Shown here in pieces: positions 8,460 to 17,880 of a stretch of 64,000 bases of DNA. Made by a program: the position numbers and the translations under genes. The stretch covers positions 199,391-263,390 of the forward strand of contig JAFUOI010000007.1 of NCBI GenBank assembly GCA_017482005.1, read 5' to 3'. The stretch comes from Lachnospiraceae bacterium (GTDB lineage: Bacteria; Bacillota_A; Clostridia; Lachnospirales; Lachnospiraceae). Below the pieces are notes generated by a model. That model was not told the DNA's origin. It ran no database searches and saw nothing but the letters and a program-made list of their open reading frames with translations. Within the stretch, counting starts at the first letter, position 1; each line of letters begins with the position of its first letter.

Positions 8460-9545
8460 CTATTTCTTTGTAATAAATCCTTTTGCTTTTAAAAGCTCTG
8501 CACAAAGCACTGCGCCACCTGCAGCACCGCGGACAGTGTTATGTGAAAGACCTACAAATTTAAAATCATATATGCTGTCTTCACGGATACGTCCGATAGA
8601 AACACCCATTCCGTTTTCATAGTTTACATCAAGCTGTACCTGCGGTCTGTTATCTTCTGTCATATAGCGCATAAACTGCTTCGGTGCTGACGGAAACTGA
8701 AGTTCCTGCGGAGCACCGCTGTAGCTTTCAAGCTTTTCGATAAGCTGTTCTTTTGTCGGTTTCTTTCTGAATTTCACAAATACAGCTGCTGTATGTCCGT
8801 TGAGAACAGGAACACGGATACACTGACATGTAATCTTCGGCTCCTGCGCTTTCACAATCTCACCATTTTCAACTTTACCGAATACACGAAGCGGCTCCAT
8901 CTCACTCTTTTCCTCTTCACCGCCGATGAACGGAATAATGTTTTCTACCATTTCAGGCCAGTCTTTGAATGTTTTTCCCGCACCGGAAATCGCCTGATAT
9001 GTAGTAGCAACCACTTCATACGGTTCAAACTCTCTCCACGCATATAATACAGGTGCATAACTCTGGATAGAGCAGTTCGGTTTTACTGCAATAAATCCTC
9101 TTGTTGTACCAAGACGCTCTTTCTGCGCTGCAATTACATCCGTATGAGAATCATTAATTTCCGGAACGATCATCGGAACGTCCGGTGTCCATCTGTGTGC
9201 AGAGTTGTTGGAAACAACCGGTGTCTCTGTTTTTGCATATTCTTCTTCGATGGCTTTGATTTCATCTTTTGTCATGTCAACAGCAGAGAATACGAAATCA
9301 ACCTGTGAAGCAACTGCTTCCACTTCGTTTACATTCATAACTACGATATTTTTTACCGCTTCCGGCATCGGAGTTGTCATTTTCCATCTTCCGCCGACTG
9401 CTTCCTCGTATGTTTTACCTGCCGAACGTGGACTTGCTGCAATTGTTGTCACCTCAAACCACGGATGATTTTCAAGCAAAGAGATGAATCTCTGTCCAAC
9501 CATTCCTGTTCCGCCTAAAATTCCTACTTTTAATTTTTCACTCAT
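8460..9545 (-). CDS. asd: aspartate-semialdehyde dehydrogenase
   Basis: The enzyme converts aspartyl-4-phosphate to aspartate semialdehyde with NADPH, for lysine, threonine, methionine and diaminopimelate synthesis. It has 361 residues. The N-terminal Rossmann motif is GILGGTGMVGQRF, the catalytic cysteine is in KPNCSIQSYAP, and the conserved His is in PVLNGHTAAVFVKF. The length and motifs are those of the archaeal/yeast-type subclass. Start chosen at ATG 9545 (MSEKLKVG) because GAGGAGATAG lies directly upstream. An upstream in-frame start would add an unlikely Arg-rich leader. It lies between argH and the c-di-GMP phosphodiesterase in one direction. Confidence 0.93.
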   Translation of the reverse strand: MSEKLKVGILGGTGMVGQRFISLLENHPWFEVTTIAASPRSAGKTYEEAVGGRWKMTTPMPEAVKNIVVMNVNEVEAVASQVDFVFSAVDMTKDEIKAIEEEYAKTETPVVSNNSAHRWTPDVPMIVPEINDSHTDVIAAQKERLGTTRGFIAVKPNCSIQSYAPVLYAWREFEPYEVVATTYQAISGAGKTFKDWPEMVENIIPFIGGEEEKSEMEPLRVFGKVENGEIVKAQEPKITCQCIRVPVLNGHTAAVFVKFRKKPTKEQLIEKLESYSGAPQELQFPSAPKQFMRYMTEDNRPQVQLDVNYENGMGVSIGRIREDSIYDFKFVGLSHNTVRGAAGGAVLCAELLKAKGFITKK

Positions 9546-9628
9546 TTTTTCTATCTCCTCGTATATTATTGTATTTGCAACCGGACGGCGCCGGATGACT
9601 GACATACTGTATGGTAAGCAACCGCTTA

Positions 9629-11005
9629 CTAATCGTTTAAATATTTTTCACAGATTTCTATTACCTTTTTCATTGCCTCAGGCCCCGGAGCTCCGATGGT
9701 CAGACGCTTTTCAACGCAGGTCTTTAAAGATACCGCATCATAAATATCCGGTTCAAACACTTCGCTGATCTCCTTAAGCTCCTCTATGCTCATCTCATGA
9801 ATGGCTTTATCCTTCTCGATACAGGTGAGCACAAGCTTACCGATAATACTGTGTGCATCGCGGAAAGGAACACCGTGATTCACGAGATAATCTGCTGCAT
9901 CCGTCGCGTTTGTAAATCCGTTCATGGCACTGTCTGCCATAATCTCTTTATTAAACTTCATCGTGCGGACCATTCCCGTAAAGAGCGCAAGACAACCTTT
10001 TACCGTATCAATCGCATCAAATGTAAGTTCCTTATCTTCCTGCATGTCTTTATTATATGCAAGCGGAATGCCTTTCATTGTCGTCAAAATCGACATAAGC
10101 GCGCCATACACACGACCTGTCTTACCACGGACAAGTTCCGCAATGTCCGGATTCTTCTTCTGCGGCATAATACTGCTTCCCGTCGAATATGCATCATCAA
10201 TCTCTACAAACTGATACTCATTTGAATTCCAAATGATGATTTCCTCACAAAAACGGCTTAAATGCATCATAACGGTAGAAAGTGCCGAAAGAAACTCAAT
10301 AATATAATCTCTGTCCGAAACCGAATCCATGCTGTTAAGGGTCGGTCCCTCAAAACCGAGAAGCGACGCCGTGTAATCACGATCAAGAGGATACGTCGTA
10401 CCTGCCAACGCTCCGCTTCCCAGCGGACAATAATTCATTCTTTTGTATATATCCTGCATTCTGCTGCGATCACGTTTAAACATCTCAAAGTAGGCACTCA
10501 TATGATGCGAAAGTGTAATCGGCTGCGCTTTCTGCAAATGGGTAAATCCCGGCATATAAGTTTCTGTATTATCTTTCATGATGGCAAGAAGAACAGTAAG
10601 CAATTCCTTTAACAGCTCGTCCACTGCCATAACTTCTTCTCTCGTATACAAACGCATATCCAGTGCCACCTGATCATTACGGCTGCGTCCCGTATGAAGC
10701 TTTTTGCCGGCATCTCCGATCCGGTCAATCAGATTCGCCTCCACAAAACTATGGATGTCTTCATATTCATCCGTAATCTCAAGTTTACCGTTGTCTACAT
10801 CCTCACGGATAGACGTCAGTCCTTTCACGATTGCATCTTTCTCCTCCACTGTGAGGATTCCCTGTTTTTCTAACATTACAACATGAGCAATACTGCCTTC
10901 AACGTCCTGGTGAAAGAACTTTTGGTCGAATGAAATGGATGCATTGAAATTATATACTAACCGGTCTGTATCCTTTGTAAAACGGCCGCCCCATAACTGA
11001 GCCAT
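9629..11005 (-). CDS. argH: argininosuccinate lyase
   Basis: The enzyme cleaves argininosuccinate to arginine and fumarate, the last step of arginine synthesis. It has 458 residues, full length. The N-terminus MAQLWGGRF and the fumarase/lyase signature SSIMPQKKNPDIAELVRGK near residue 280 are clear. The start at ATG 11005 is supported by GGAGG 9 bases upstream. argG is not in the window, so the arginine genes are split. It is the first gene of the long minus-strand run that ends at 700. Confidence 0.95.
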   Translation of the reverse strand: MAQLWGGRFTKDTDRLVYNFNASISFDQKFFHQDVEGSIAHVVMLEKQGILTVEEKDAIVKGLTSIREDVDNGKLEITDEYEDIHSFVEANLIDRIGDAGKKLHTGRSRNDQVALDMRLYTREEVMAVDELLKELLTVLLAIMKDNTETYMPGFTHLQKAQPITLSHHMSAYFEMFKRDRSRMQDIYKRMNYCPLGSGALAGTTYPLDRDYTASLLGFEGPTLNSMDSVSDRDYIIEFLSALSTVMMHLSRFCEEIIIWNSNEYQFVEIDDAYSTGSSIMPQKKNPDIAELVRGKTGRVYGALMSILTTMKGIPLAYNKDMQEDKELTFDAIDTVKGCLALFTGMVRTMKFNKEIMADSAMNGFTNATDAADYLVNHGVPFRDAHSIIGKLVLTCIEKDKAIHEMSIEELKEISEVFEPDIYDAVSLKTCVEKRLTIGAPGPEAMKKVIEICEKYLND

Positions 11006-11131
11006 ATCATAGTACCTCCATCATATTAAATCTAAATTTGATATTACCATAAATAAGACGCGAGTTCAAGGAATTCTACACCGAATCCATCTTTTTCTCA
11101 TATGATAATAAAAAAAGAATTGAGGCAGATC

Positions 11132-11893
11132 ATGTCAGAATTGTTGTTAGAATGTAAAGACCTGTCGTTCTCCTATCATACTCCCGACGGGGAAATTCCC
11201 GTTATTTCACACATGAATTTTGATATTTACAAAGGGGAATTTGTCTCTATCGTCGGCCCGAGCGGTTGCGGAAAGTCAACACTTCTGAATCTGCTCACAA
11301 ACACGCTCCTGCCCGAAGACGGAAGCATTTGTATGTACGGAAATTTTGACGCAAAAAACGCCTTCGGATATATGTTGCAGCAGGATCATCTGTTTGAATG
11401 GTATGACATTTGGAAAAACATATGCATCGGTCCTCAGATCAATCATTGTCTTTCGCCGGAATGTGAAGAGTATTTGTTAAAATTGCTGGATCGTTACGGT
11501 CTTACTGCCTTTATACACAAAAAACCGTCCGAACTCTCCGGCGGAATGCGCCAAAGAGCTGCCATCATACGTACCCTTGCTATGAAACCGGAACTTTTAT
11601 ATCTTGACGAGCCATTCAGTTCTCTTGATTATCAAAACCGTCTGAATGCAGCCGATGATATCGGTCAGATTATCCGAAACGAGGGAAAAACCGCCGTTCT
11701 CGTCACGCACGATATCGGAGAAGCCATCAGTCTTTCCACCCGCATACTGGTCCTGACCAAACGTCCGACAACTATAAAAAAAGAATTTATTCTTCCTTTC
11801 CGCGATCAGGGATTGACACCGTTGGAAATAAGAAACAACAACAAATTCGGAGGATATTTTAATGATATATGGAAGGAGCTGAACAAACCATGA
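11132..11893 (+). CDS. ABC transporter ATP-binding protein, nitrate/sulfonate/taurine type
   Basis: The ATPase has about 253 residues. Walker A is GPSGCGKSTLL, the Q-loop is MLQQDHLF, the ABC signature is LSGGMRQRAAI, Walker B is LLYLDEPFSSLD, and the H-loop is VLVTHDIGEA. It resembles SsuB/TauB/ThiZ-type ATPases of the family that powers import of nitrate, sulfonates, thiamine precursors and similar. Start chosen at ATG 11132 with TTGAGG upstream. The ORF can also be opened at 11102. It overlaps the permease gene by an ATGA. No solute-binding protein gene accompanies it, so the substrate stays open. Confidence 0.85.
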   Translation: MSELLLECKDLSFSYHTPDGEIPVISHMNFDIYKGEFVSIVGPSGCGKSTLLNLLTNTLLPEDGSICMYGNFDAKNAFGYMLQQDHLFEWYDIWKNICIGPQINHCLSPECEEYLLKLLDRYGLTAFIHKKPSELSGGMRQRAAIIRTLAMKPELLYLDEPFSSLDYQNRLNAADDIGQIIRNEGKTAVLVTHDIGEAISLSTRILVLTKRPTTIKKEFILPFRDQGLTPLEIRNNNKFGGYFNDIWKELNKP

Positions 11894-12690
11894 CACAGTC
11901 CTCACGCCTAAGTGACCGTCAGATACAATATCTGCAAAAACAAAAGCTGAAAAAGCGGATTATACAACTTGCACGCATCCTTCTTCTACTGTCTTTTTTG
12001 TTTTTTTGGGAATTGGCATCCAGACACGAAATAATCGACTCTTTCTTTTTCAGTTCCCCGAGCAAATTGTGGTTCTGTTTTTTATGGATGATACGTGAAC
12101 AGTCACTTTTTACCCATATCGGAATCAGCCTCATTGAAACACTTTTAAGCTTCTTATTCATAATGCTGTTTTCGGTCGTAACAGCTTCTCTTCTATGGCG
12201 TTACGAATATGCAGCCAAAGTACTGGAACCTGTGCTGGTTATTCTCAATTCGCTTCCGAAGTCGGCACTGGCACCACTTATCATTGTCTGGCTCGGAACC
12301 GGTATGAAAACAATCATTATTGCCGGAATTTCCGTTGCATTGTTTGGTTGTATTATTAATCTGTACACCTGCTTCAAAAATACTGACCCGGAAAAGCAAA
12401 AATTAATATATATTCTCGGCGGCAAAAAACATCATGTATTTTCAAAAGTTATTTTACCGGCCGGAATTCCAACCATTATCAGTAACATGAAAGTAAACAT
12501 CGGGCTTGCACTTGTCGGTGTTATGATTGGTGAGTTTCTTGCAGCAAAGCAGGGGCTCGGTTACCTTATCATCTATGCAAGCCAGGTCTTCAAGCTTGAT
12601 TGGCTGATCTTGTGTATTCTGATTCTTTGTATTATTGCAATCGGCCTATATGAGATACTTCATCTTATTGAAAAAAAAATCTGCACATAA
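11890..12690 (+). CDS. ABC transporter permease, nitrate/sulfonate/taurine type
   Basis: This membrane protein of about 266 residues starts with a basic cytoplasmic stretch (QKLKKRI) and then about six transmembrane helices. The binding-protein-dependent transport motif (EAA loop) is around YILGGKKHHVFSKVILPAGIPTI. The end has a charged EKKICT. Start chosen at ATG 11890, which overlaps the TGA stop of the ATPase gene and has GGAAGGAG about 12 bases upstream. An earlier ATG at 11869 is possible. With the ATPase it forms an importer whose binding protein is encoded elsewhere or missing. Confidence 0.83.
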   Translation: MTQSSRLSDRQIQYLQKQKLKKRIIQLARILLLLSFLFFWELASRHEIIDSFFFSSPSKLWFCFLWMIREQSLFTHIGISLIETLLSFLFIMLFSVVTASLLWRYEYAAKVLEPVLVILNSLPKSALAPLIIVWLGTGMKTIIIAGISVALFGCIINLYTCFKNTDPEKQKLIYILGGKKHHVFSKVILPAGIPTIISNMKVNIGLALVGVMIGEFLAAKQGLGYLIIYASQVFKLDWLILCILILCIIAIGLYEILHLIEKKICT

Positions 12691-12700
12691 TGCAGATCAT

Positions 12701-12722
12701 CCGCAAAGTCATAGCTTTGCGG
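12701..12722 (+). terminator. hairpin after the ABC permease gene
   Basis: CCGCAAAG (12701-12708) pairs with CTTTGCGG (12715-12722) just downstream of the permease stop. Only an A/T-rich stretch, not a T-run, follows, so terminator function is uncertain. Confidence 0.35.
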
Positions 12723-12781
12723 TACATAATAATAATTAAATCATCTCATCAAAAATAACATGTAAATACACAAAAATGTGG

Positions 12782-12810
12782 TTGCAATTCCATCTCATTT
12801 TCGTTATAAT
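12782..12810 (+). promoter_or_regulatory. sigma-A promoter of tRNA-Thr
   Basis: TTGCAA at 12782-12787 and TATAAT at 12805-12810, 17 bases apart, end 34 bases before the tRNA. The -10 box is a perfect consensus. Confidence 0.75.
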
Positions 12811-12844
12811 ACAATTCGGTGACAATCTTCACCACAAATTATTT

Positions 12845-12917
12845 GCTGAAATAGCTCAGTCGGTAGAGCACTTCACTCGTAATGAAGGGGTCGAGGGTTC
12901 AAGTCCCTTTTTCAGCT
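12845..12917 (+). tRNA. tRNA-Thr, anticodon CGT
   Basis: All arms fold. The acceptor is GCTGAAA with TTTCAGC, the D arm is GCTC/GAGC, and the anticodon stem is CTTCA/TGAAG with loop CTCGTAA. The T arm is GAGGG/CCCTT with loop TTCAAGT. The anticodon CGT reads ACG, hence threonine. The CCA end is not encoded. The gene stands alone with its own promoter and terminator. Confidence 0.95.
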
Positions 12918-12919
12918 TA

Positions 12920-12959
12920 AAACCGCAAACCCTGATAATTAGAGGGTCTGCGGTTTTTT
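12920..12959. terminator. bidirectional terminator between tRNA-Thr and mscS
   Basis: AAACCGCA with an inner ACCCT pairs with AGGGT and TGCGGTTT, followed by TTTTATTTTT on the plus strand. On the minus strand it serves the mscS end at 12972, where the stem is followed by TTTTAAGC. It starts three bases after the tRNA. Confidence 0.85.
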
Positions 12960-12971
12960 ATTTTTAATATT

Positions 12972-13847
12972 TTATTTTACATGCACATCCATCTGCGGAT
13001 ATGGTATTTCGATTCCTTCCTCATCAAAGGTTAATTTTACCGCTTCTAAAATACGGCTTCTCGTCGGCCAATAGTCTTCCGTTTTTACATAGCAACGGAG
13101 ATTAAGAATCACTGCACTTTCACCAAGATCACTGACAAACACATCAATTTCTTTATTTTTAAGCGTTGATACATCTTCTGTAAGGAGTTTTTTTGCTGTT
13201 TCCTTGGCAAGTTTTAAATCCGCCTTATAAGAGATACCAACTGTCATATCCAGTCTTCGGATTCCGATATCCGTCACATTGGTCAGGGAGGAATTGGCAA
13301 GCGTTCCGTTGGGAAGAACAACCGTCCTCTCATCGGGCGTTGTCAGTTTAGTGTAGAAAATCTGAATTTCCGTTACAGTACCTTCGTTTTTGTTTGTATC
13401 CTCAATTATATAGTCACCGACTTTAAATGGTTTTAAGAGAAGAATCAGAACTCCGCCGGCAAGATTGGAAAGACTTCCCTGCAAAGCAAGACCGATTGCA
13501 ACTCCCGCAGATCCAACCACTGCCACAACACTAGTTGCATCCAACCCAAAGCTTGACGCAATCATAAACAAAAGCACAATATATAATGCAGCTTTCACAA
13601 AGGAATCAAGGAACTGCACAACTCCGATGTCCGCATTGGCACGCAGAAGAGATTTTTTTAAAACTTTACGTATGATTTTGATAACCTGCACTCCCACAAA
13701 GAAAAATACAAGTGCAAGCACTACTCTGATTCCCAAACCAAGAGCTTTCTGCGGCAATGTCTCAAAAAATTGCTGATAAATATTGAGTTTTTCCGTCACG
13801 TCTTCTCCAACAGCCTGACTCATAGTTTCTGCAACAGCATCATTCAT
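12972..13847 (-). CDS. mscS: small-conductance mechanosensitive channel MscS family
   Basis: The 291-residue protein has a hydrophobic helix (about residues 36-58), a second TM (about 85-110), and the pore helix TM3 with the Gly/Ala-rich pattern GSAGVAIGLALQGSLSNLAGG near residue 125. The MscS beta domain (FKVGDYIIEDTNKNEGTVTEI) and an alpha/beta cytoplasmic vestibule follow. Size and layout match ordinary MscS. It opens under membrane tension and lets osmolytes out. The start at 13847 has only a distant AAAGG, and the internal ATG at MSQAVGED is an alternative. It follows glgB by 20 bases. Confidence 0.9.
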   Translation of the reverse strand: MNDAVAETMSQAVGEDVTEKLNIYQQFFETLPQKALGLGIRVVLALVFFFVGVQVIKIIRKVLKKSLLRANADIGVVQFLDSFVKAALYIVLLFMIASSFGLDATSVVAVVGSAGVAIGLALQGSLSNLAGGVLILLLKPFKVGDYIIEDTNKNEGTVTEIQIFYTKLTTPDERTVVLPNGTLANSSLTNVTDIGIRRLDMTVGISYKADLKLAKETAKKLLTEDVSTLKNKEIDVFVSDLGESAVILNLRCYVKTEDYWPTRSRILEAVKLTFDEEGIEIPYPQMDVHVK

Positions 13848-13867
13848 ATATTTCTACAACCTTTCTG

Positions 13868-16369
13868 TTATACAAATTTTGCCTCGTCTTTTACCTTCTG
13901 ACTCTCATCTGCGCGTTTCTTCGCCTCTTTTTCAAGCTCGCGTGCCTCTTTTTCAAGTTCTTCCGCTCTCTTGGCTTCTTCCATTGCATGCTTTAATGCA
14001 GCTTTGGCTTCTTCCTGAGCACGTTTTGCCTGCTCCATGGCATCGTTTGCCATTTTGCGCGCCTGGTTTTCGGCTTCTTTTGCCGCCGCAATCTTCTCAA
14101 GTTCCATGCGTTTCTGACGCTCTTCTTCTTTGCGCTTCTCAATTGCAGCTATCTCTTTTGCCGTAAACGGTGTATAAGAGAACATCTGCATGGAAAGTGC
14201 AGGCATTTTAATGCGGATAGAATTTTCCCGACCGTCACATTCACTTTCATCCGATGCAATCGCACGACCGTTCACAACATTACTTCCTCCGAATTTCCTT
14301 GAATCCGAGTTTAATACTTCTTTATATTTTCCCGGGAAAGGCACTCCGATCTTATAATCTTTTCGCTCCTCATTTGCAAAGTTACATACAACAAGCAATG
14401 TGTCTTTTTCATTTTCTGCTTTACGAAGGAATACGAGAACATTTTCGTTTGCGGAAATATTATTAATCCACTCGAATCCTTCCGGAGAATGATCCAATGC
14501 ATGAAGTGCAGGGTAATCTTTATAACATTTATTTAATGTTTTTACAAACTCCTGCATATTTTTATGATCATCATACTGAAGCAGATCCCACTGCACACTT
14601 CGATTCTCATTCCACTCATCAAATTCAGCGATATCCTGTCCCATAAACAGAAGTTTTTTGCCCGGATGAGTCATCATAAATCCATACGCAGCACGAAGAT
14701 TTTTGAATTTGTCCGGAATATCTCCCGGCATTTTTCCAATCATGGATGATTTTCCGTGCACAACTTCATCATGAGAAAGAACAAGCATGAATTTCTCACT
14801 GTATGCATAAATCATGCTGAATGTCAATTCTCCATGGTGCTGTCCTCTGAAAAACGGATCATAATGCATATATCCCGTAAAGTCATTCATCCATCCCATG
14901 TTCCACTTCAGATCAAATCCGAGGCCGTCTTTTTCTACAATATCTGTCACCTTCGGCCATGCGGTAGACTCCTCCGCAATCATAAGAACACCGTCTTTAC
15001 GCTTGTGAACAATGCTGTTGACATGCTTCAGGAATTCAATTGCTTCAAGGTTTTCCTTTCCGCCGTACATGTTTGCAACCCATTCACCGTCATTTTTGCC
15101 GTAATCCAAATACAACATGGAAGCAACTGCATCCATACGGATACCATCCGCATGATACATATCAATCCAATATAAAACATTGGCGATAAGATAGTTCTTA
15201 ACCTCCGGTCTTCCGTAGTTAAAAATCTTTGTTCCCCAATGAGGATGTTCTCCCTGTCGCGGATCCATATGTTCATAAAGGCATGTCCCATCAAAACCGG
15301 ACAATCCCTGGTCATCCTTCGGGAAGTGTGCCGGTACCCAATCCAAAATAACACCGATACCGTTTTTGTGCATTTCATTCATAAAATACATAAAGTCTTC
15401 CGGGGTTCCGTAACGTGAAGTCGGCGCATAATAGCCGATAATCTGATATCCCCAGGACGCGTCGAACGGATGCTCCATGACAGGCATAAGCTCAATATGA
15501 GTATATCCCATCTCCTTGACATATTTGATAATCTTCGGAGCCAGCTCTCTGTAATTGTAAAACGGTCTTCCGTCTTTTTCATCCGGTTTTGCAAAGGAAC
15601 CGAGATGTACTTCAATCACAGACATCGGAGAGGTTTCCGCTTTGAAATTTTTACGTTCCTCCATCCAGTCGCCATCTGTCCACTTAAACTTCGTAAGATC
15701 TGTGACAACCGATGCAGAATCCGGACGAAGCTGTGCATAGTTTCCGTATGGATCTGCTTTTAAAAATACATTTCCGCCTTTTGTCTTGATTTCAAACTTA
15801 TAATTATCTTTGATATTGGCACAAGGGACAAAAAGTTCAAAAATACCGGAATCCCACAACCGGCGCATCTGATGCATGCGTCCGTCCCAGTTATTGAAGT
15901 CTCCCACAACGCTTACACGAAGTGCATTTGGCGCCCAAACAGCAAAATAAACACCCTTCACGCCGTCAATTGTTTTGACATGTGCACCGAGAAGTTCGTA
16001 TATCTTGTAATGTATTCCGTTATTGAATTTTTCTGTATCTTTCTGCGTAATAAGTGGTTTGAAATTATACGGATCATAGATTTCTTTTGTCTTTCCGTCT
16101 TCCAGTTCCACTTCCACTGTGTACTGTTTCGTTTTGTCAGCCTTAGGCAATAACACGGCAAAGAAACCTTCTTCGTCTGCCATTTCCATCTTGTATGCAC
16201 CTTTTTCCGTCACAACGGTCGCTTTAACTGCTCCCGGATAAAAAAACTGAATCAGCGTGCTGAGCCCTGACGGATGTGCTCCGAGAATTCGATGCGGATT
16301 ATCCTCCTCGGAGTATACAATACCTTCAATATCTGCCCAATTCATCAGTTTATATAATTTTTTTGTCAT
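13868..16369 (-). CDS. glgB: 1,4-alpha-glucan branching enzyme with coiled-coil C-terminal extension
   Basis: This GH13 branching enzyme makes alpha-1,6 branches in glycogen. It has 833 residues. An N-terminal carbohydrate-binding/E-set part is followed by the catalytic barrel with DGIRMDAVASMLYLDYG (nucleophile Asp), LMIAEESTAWP (acid Glu) and LVLSHDEVVHGK (third Asp). After the usual end (SMQMFSYTPF) there are about 100 extra residues made only of Ala, Glu, Lys and Arg heptads (for example MEEAKRAEELEKEA). This is a long predicted coiled coil not typical of GlgB. Start chosen at ATG 16369 (MTKKLYKL), with GGAGGG upstream. No other glg genes are next to it. Confidence 0.92.
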   Translation of the reverse strand: MTKKLYKLMNWADIEGIVYSEEDNPHRILGAHPSGLSTLIQFFYPGAVKATVVTEKGAYKMEMADEEGFFAVLLPKADKTKQYTVEVELEDGKTKEIYDPYNFKPLITQKDTEKFNNGIHYKIYELLGAHVKTIDGVKGVYFAVWAPNALRVSVVGDFNNWDGRMHQMRRLWDSGIFELFVPCANIKDNYKFEIKTKGGNVFLKADPYGNYAQLRPDSASVVTDLTKFKWTDGDWMEERKNFKAETSPMSVIEVHLGSFAKPDEKDGRPFYNYRELAPKIIKYVKEMGYTHIELMPVMEHPFDASWGYQIIGYYAPTSRYGTPEDFMYFMNEMHKNGIGVILDWVPAHFPKDDQGLSGFDGTCLYEHMDPRQGEHPHWGTKIFNYGRPEVKNYLIANVLYWIDMYHADGIRMDAVASMLYLDYGKNDGEWVANMYGGKENLEAIEFLKHVNSIVHKRKDGVLMIAEESTAWPKVTDIVEKDGLGFDLKWNMGWMNDFTGYMHYDPFFRGQHHGELTFSMIYAYSEKFMLVLSHDEVVHGKSSMIGKMPGDIPDKFKNLRAAYGFMMTHPGKKLLFMGQDIAEFDEWNENRSVQWDLLQYDDHKNMQEFVKTLNKCYKDYPALHALDHSPEGFEWINNISANENVLVFLRKAENEKDTLLVVCNFANEERKDYKIGVPFPGKYKEVLNSDSRKFGGSNVVNGRAIASDESECDGRENSIRIKMPALSMQMFSYTPFTAKEIAAIEKRKEEERQKRMELEKIAAAKEAENQARKMANDAMEQAKRAQEEAKAALKHAMEEAKRAEELEKEARELEKEAKKRADESQKVKDEAKFV

Positions 16370-16414
16370 ACGCACCCTCCTGATAATTTATCGTAATTTC
16401 CCTTTTGATTCTTC

Positions 16415-17692
16415 TTAATCTTCCAGACTATGTATAAAAATACCACTGCGCAATTTCGGCTCAAACCATGTGGATTTCGGCGGCATAAGAAGATTTGCAT
16501 CCGATACGGCAAACAGTTCTCCGATGGATGTCGGATACATCAAAAATGCAACTTTGCAGTCACTGTTTGCACGTTTTTCGAGCTCTGCAAGTCCGCGGAT
16601 TCCGCCAACAAAGTCTATTCTCTTGTCTGTTTTCGGATCTTCGATTCCGAGAACCGGATTTAACAAATAATCCTGAAGAAGAGAAACGTCAAGTCCTTTT
16701 ACAGGATCTTGTGTCTTGAACTGATCTTTTATCTTCATCTTGTACCAATCCCCACTCAGATACATAGATACTTCACCTTTAGCGGAAGGCTTCAACGCCG
16801 CATCTTTTGCGGCTTTATCACCTTGACCATAGGAGTCAACAGGCACTTTTTCATAGTCAAATATTTCGCTTACTTTTGCAAGAAACTCTGCATCGGACAG
16901 TCCGTTTAAGTCTTTGACAACACGGTTGTAGTCCATAATCATGAGCTGATCATCCGGGAAAAGCACGGAAAGGAACCGGTTAAACTCTTCTGCACCTGTG
17001 TAATCCGGATTTGCCTCACGACGTTTCAAAGACACTTTTACAGCCGATGCACATCTGTGATGTCCGTCCGCAATATAAATTTCATTGATTGCGGCAAAAG
17101 CATTTTTGATTGTCTCAACATCTGCTTTCTCATCAATCAGCCATACTTTATGCGTAACATTGTCTTCCTTTGTAAAATCAAACACCGGCGTCTCAGACTT
17201 CTTTTTGTCCACGATGGCGTTGATTTCTTCTTTGGAACGATACGCAAGAAAAATCGGCCCTGTCTGTGCATTACAAATATCAACGTGATTAATGCGGTCA
17301 ACCTCTTTGTCCGCTCTTGTATTTTCATGTTTTTTGATTACGTTGTTCATGTAATCATCCACGTCAGATACCGCTACAATTCCGCTCTGGCTTCTGCCGT
17401 CCATTGTAAGCTCATACACGTAATAACATTCTGTTTCGTCCTGAACAAACTCTCCCTTTGCAATCATATCCCAGAGCATATCATGTGCTTTCTGATATAC
17501 ACACGGATCATAGGTATCAACACTGTCATCAAACTGTGTCTCCGCTCTGTCGATTTTTAAAAAAGAAAGCGGTTCTCCTGCGACAACTTCCTTTGCCTCT
17601 GCTCTGTTATACACGTCATAAGGAAGTGCTGCAATTTTATCCTCAAGTCCTTTCTTCGGTCTGATTGCTTTAAACGGATGTATTCCTGCCAT
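16415..17692 (-). CDS. DUF1015 family protein
   Basis: The 425-residue soluble protein belongs to DUF1015 (N-terminus GIHPFKAIRP, LPYDVYNRAEA). It carries the motif IADGHHRCASA near residue 215. DGHHR resembles the DGH(T/H)R motif of ParB-like proteins, which include a known free-serine kinase (SerK). In clostridia this family is, as far as I recall, often found beside serA and serC, and here those genes lie about 3 kb upstream. A role in serine metabolism is an inference. The start at ATG 17692 has GGAGAAAAAATC upstream. Element copy A lies directly in front of it, starting 42 bases upstream of the start codon. Confidence 0.8.
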   Translation of the reverse strand: MAGIHPFKAIRPKKGLEDKIAALPYDVYNRAEAKEVVAGEPLSFLKIDRAETQFDDSVDTYDPCVYQKAHDMLWDMIAKGEFVQDETECYYVYELTMDGRSQSGIVAVSDVDDYMNNVIKKHENTRADKEVDRINHVDICNAQTGPIFLAYRSKEEINAIVDKKKSETPVFDFTKEDNVTHKVWLIDEKADVETIKNAFAAINEIYIADGHHRCASAVKVSLKRREANPDYTGAEEFNRFLSVLFPDDQLMIMDYNRVVKDLNGLSDAEFLAKVSEIFDYEKVPVDSYGQGDKAAKDAALKPSAKGEVSMYLSGDWYKMKIKDQFKTQDPVKGLDVSLLQDYLLNPVLGIEDPKTDKRIDFVGGIRGLAELEKRANSDCKVAFLMYPTSIGELFAVSDANLLMPPKSTWFEPKLRSGIFIHSLED

Positions 17693-17733
17693 GATTTTTT
17701 CTCCTTTGAAATCATTAATATATTTGCGTGAAC

Positions 17734-17880
17734 ATATATTATGTGTAAATGTTTCTGCTCAGACACACTCCCGCTTGATGAAAAACGTAGCGGTACTAAG
17801 GATTTTTATCGCTTCACTCAAAAATCCAAGTGCCGACGCTTTTCAACAGTCTTCACAGAAATCTTTTACACATAATATAT
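17734..17880 (+). repeat. structured intergenic element, copy A
   Basis: The outer arms ATATATTATGTGTAAA (17734 onward) and TTTACACATAATATAT (ending 17880) pair, and TTTCTG/CAGAAA extends the stem. Inside is the core ACGTAGCGGTACTAAG (17785-17800). A hairpin GATTTTT/AAAAATC follows, then CCAAGTGCCGACG (17826-17838). GGTACT (17792-17797) can pair with AGTGCC (17829-17834). CCGCT/AGCGG forms a small hairpin before it. The same core occurs in three more intergenic regions. The arms of this copy are unlike those of the others but still pair. It occupies most of the 364-base gap between the DUF1015 gene and the plus-strand gene at 18057. Confidence 0.75.

Noticed and set aside
17734..17880. Element copies as ordinary MITE-type transposons
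   Set aside because: Terminal arms differ between copies and no constant target duplication is evident, so a simple terminal-inverted-repeat transposon does not fit well. A mobile origin is still not excluded.
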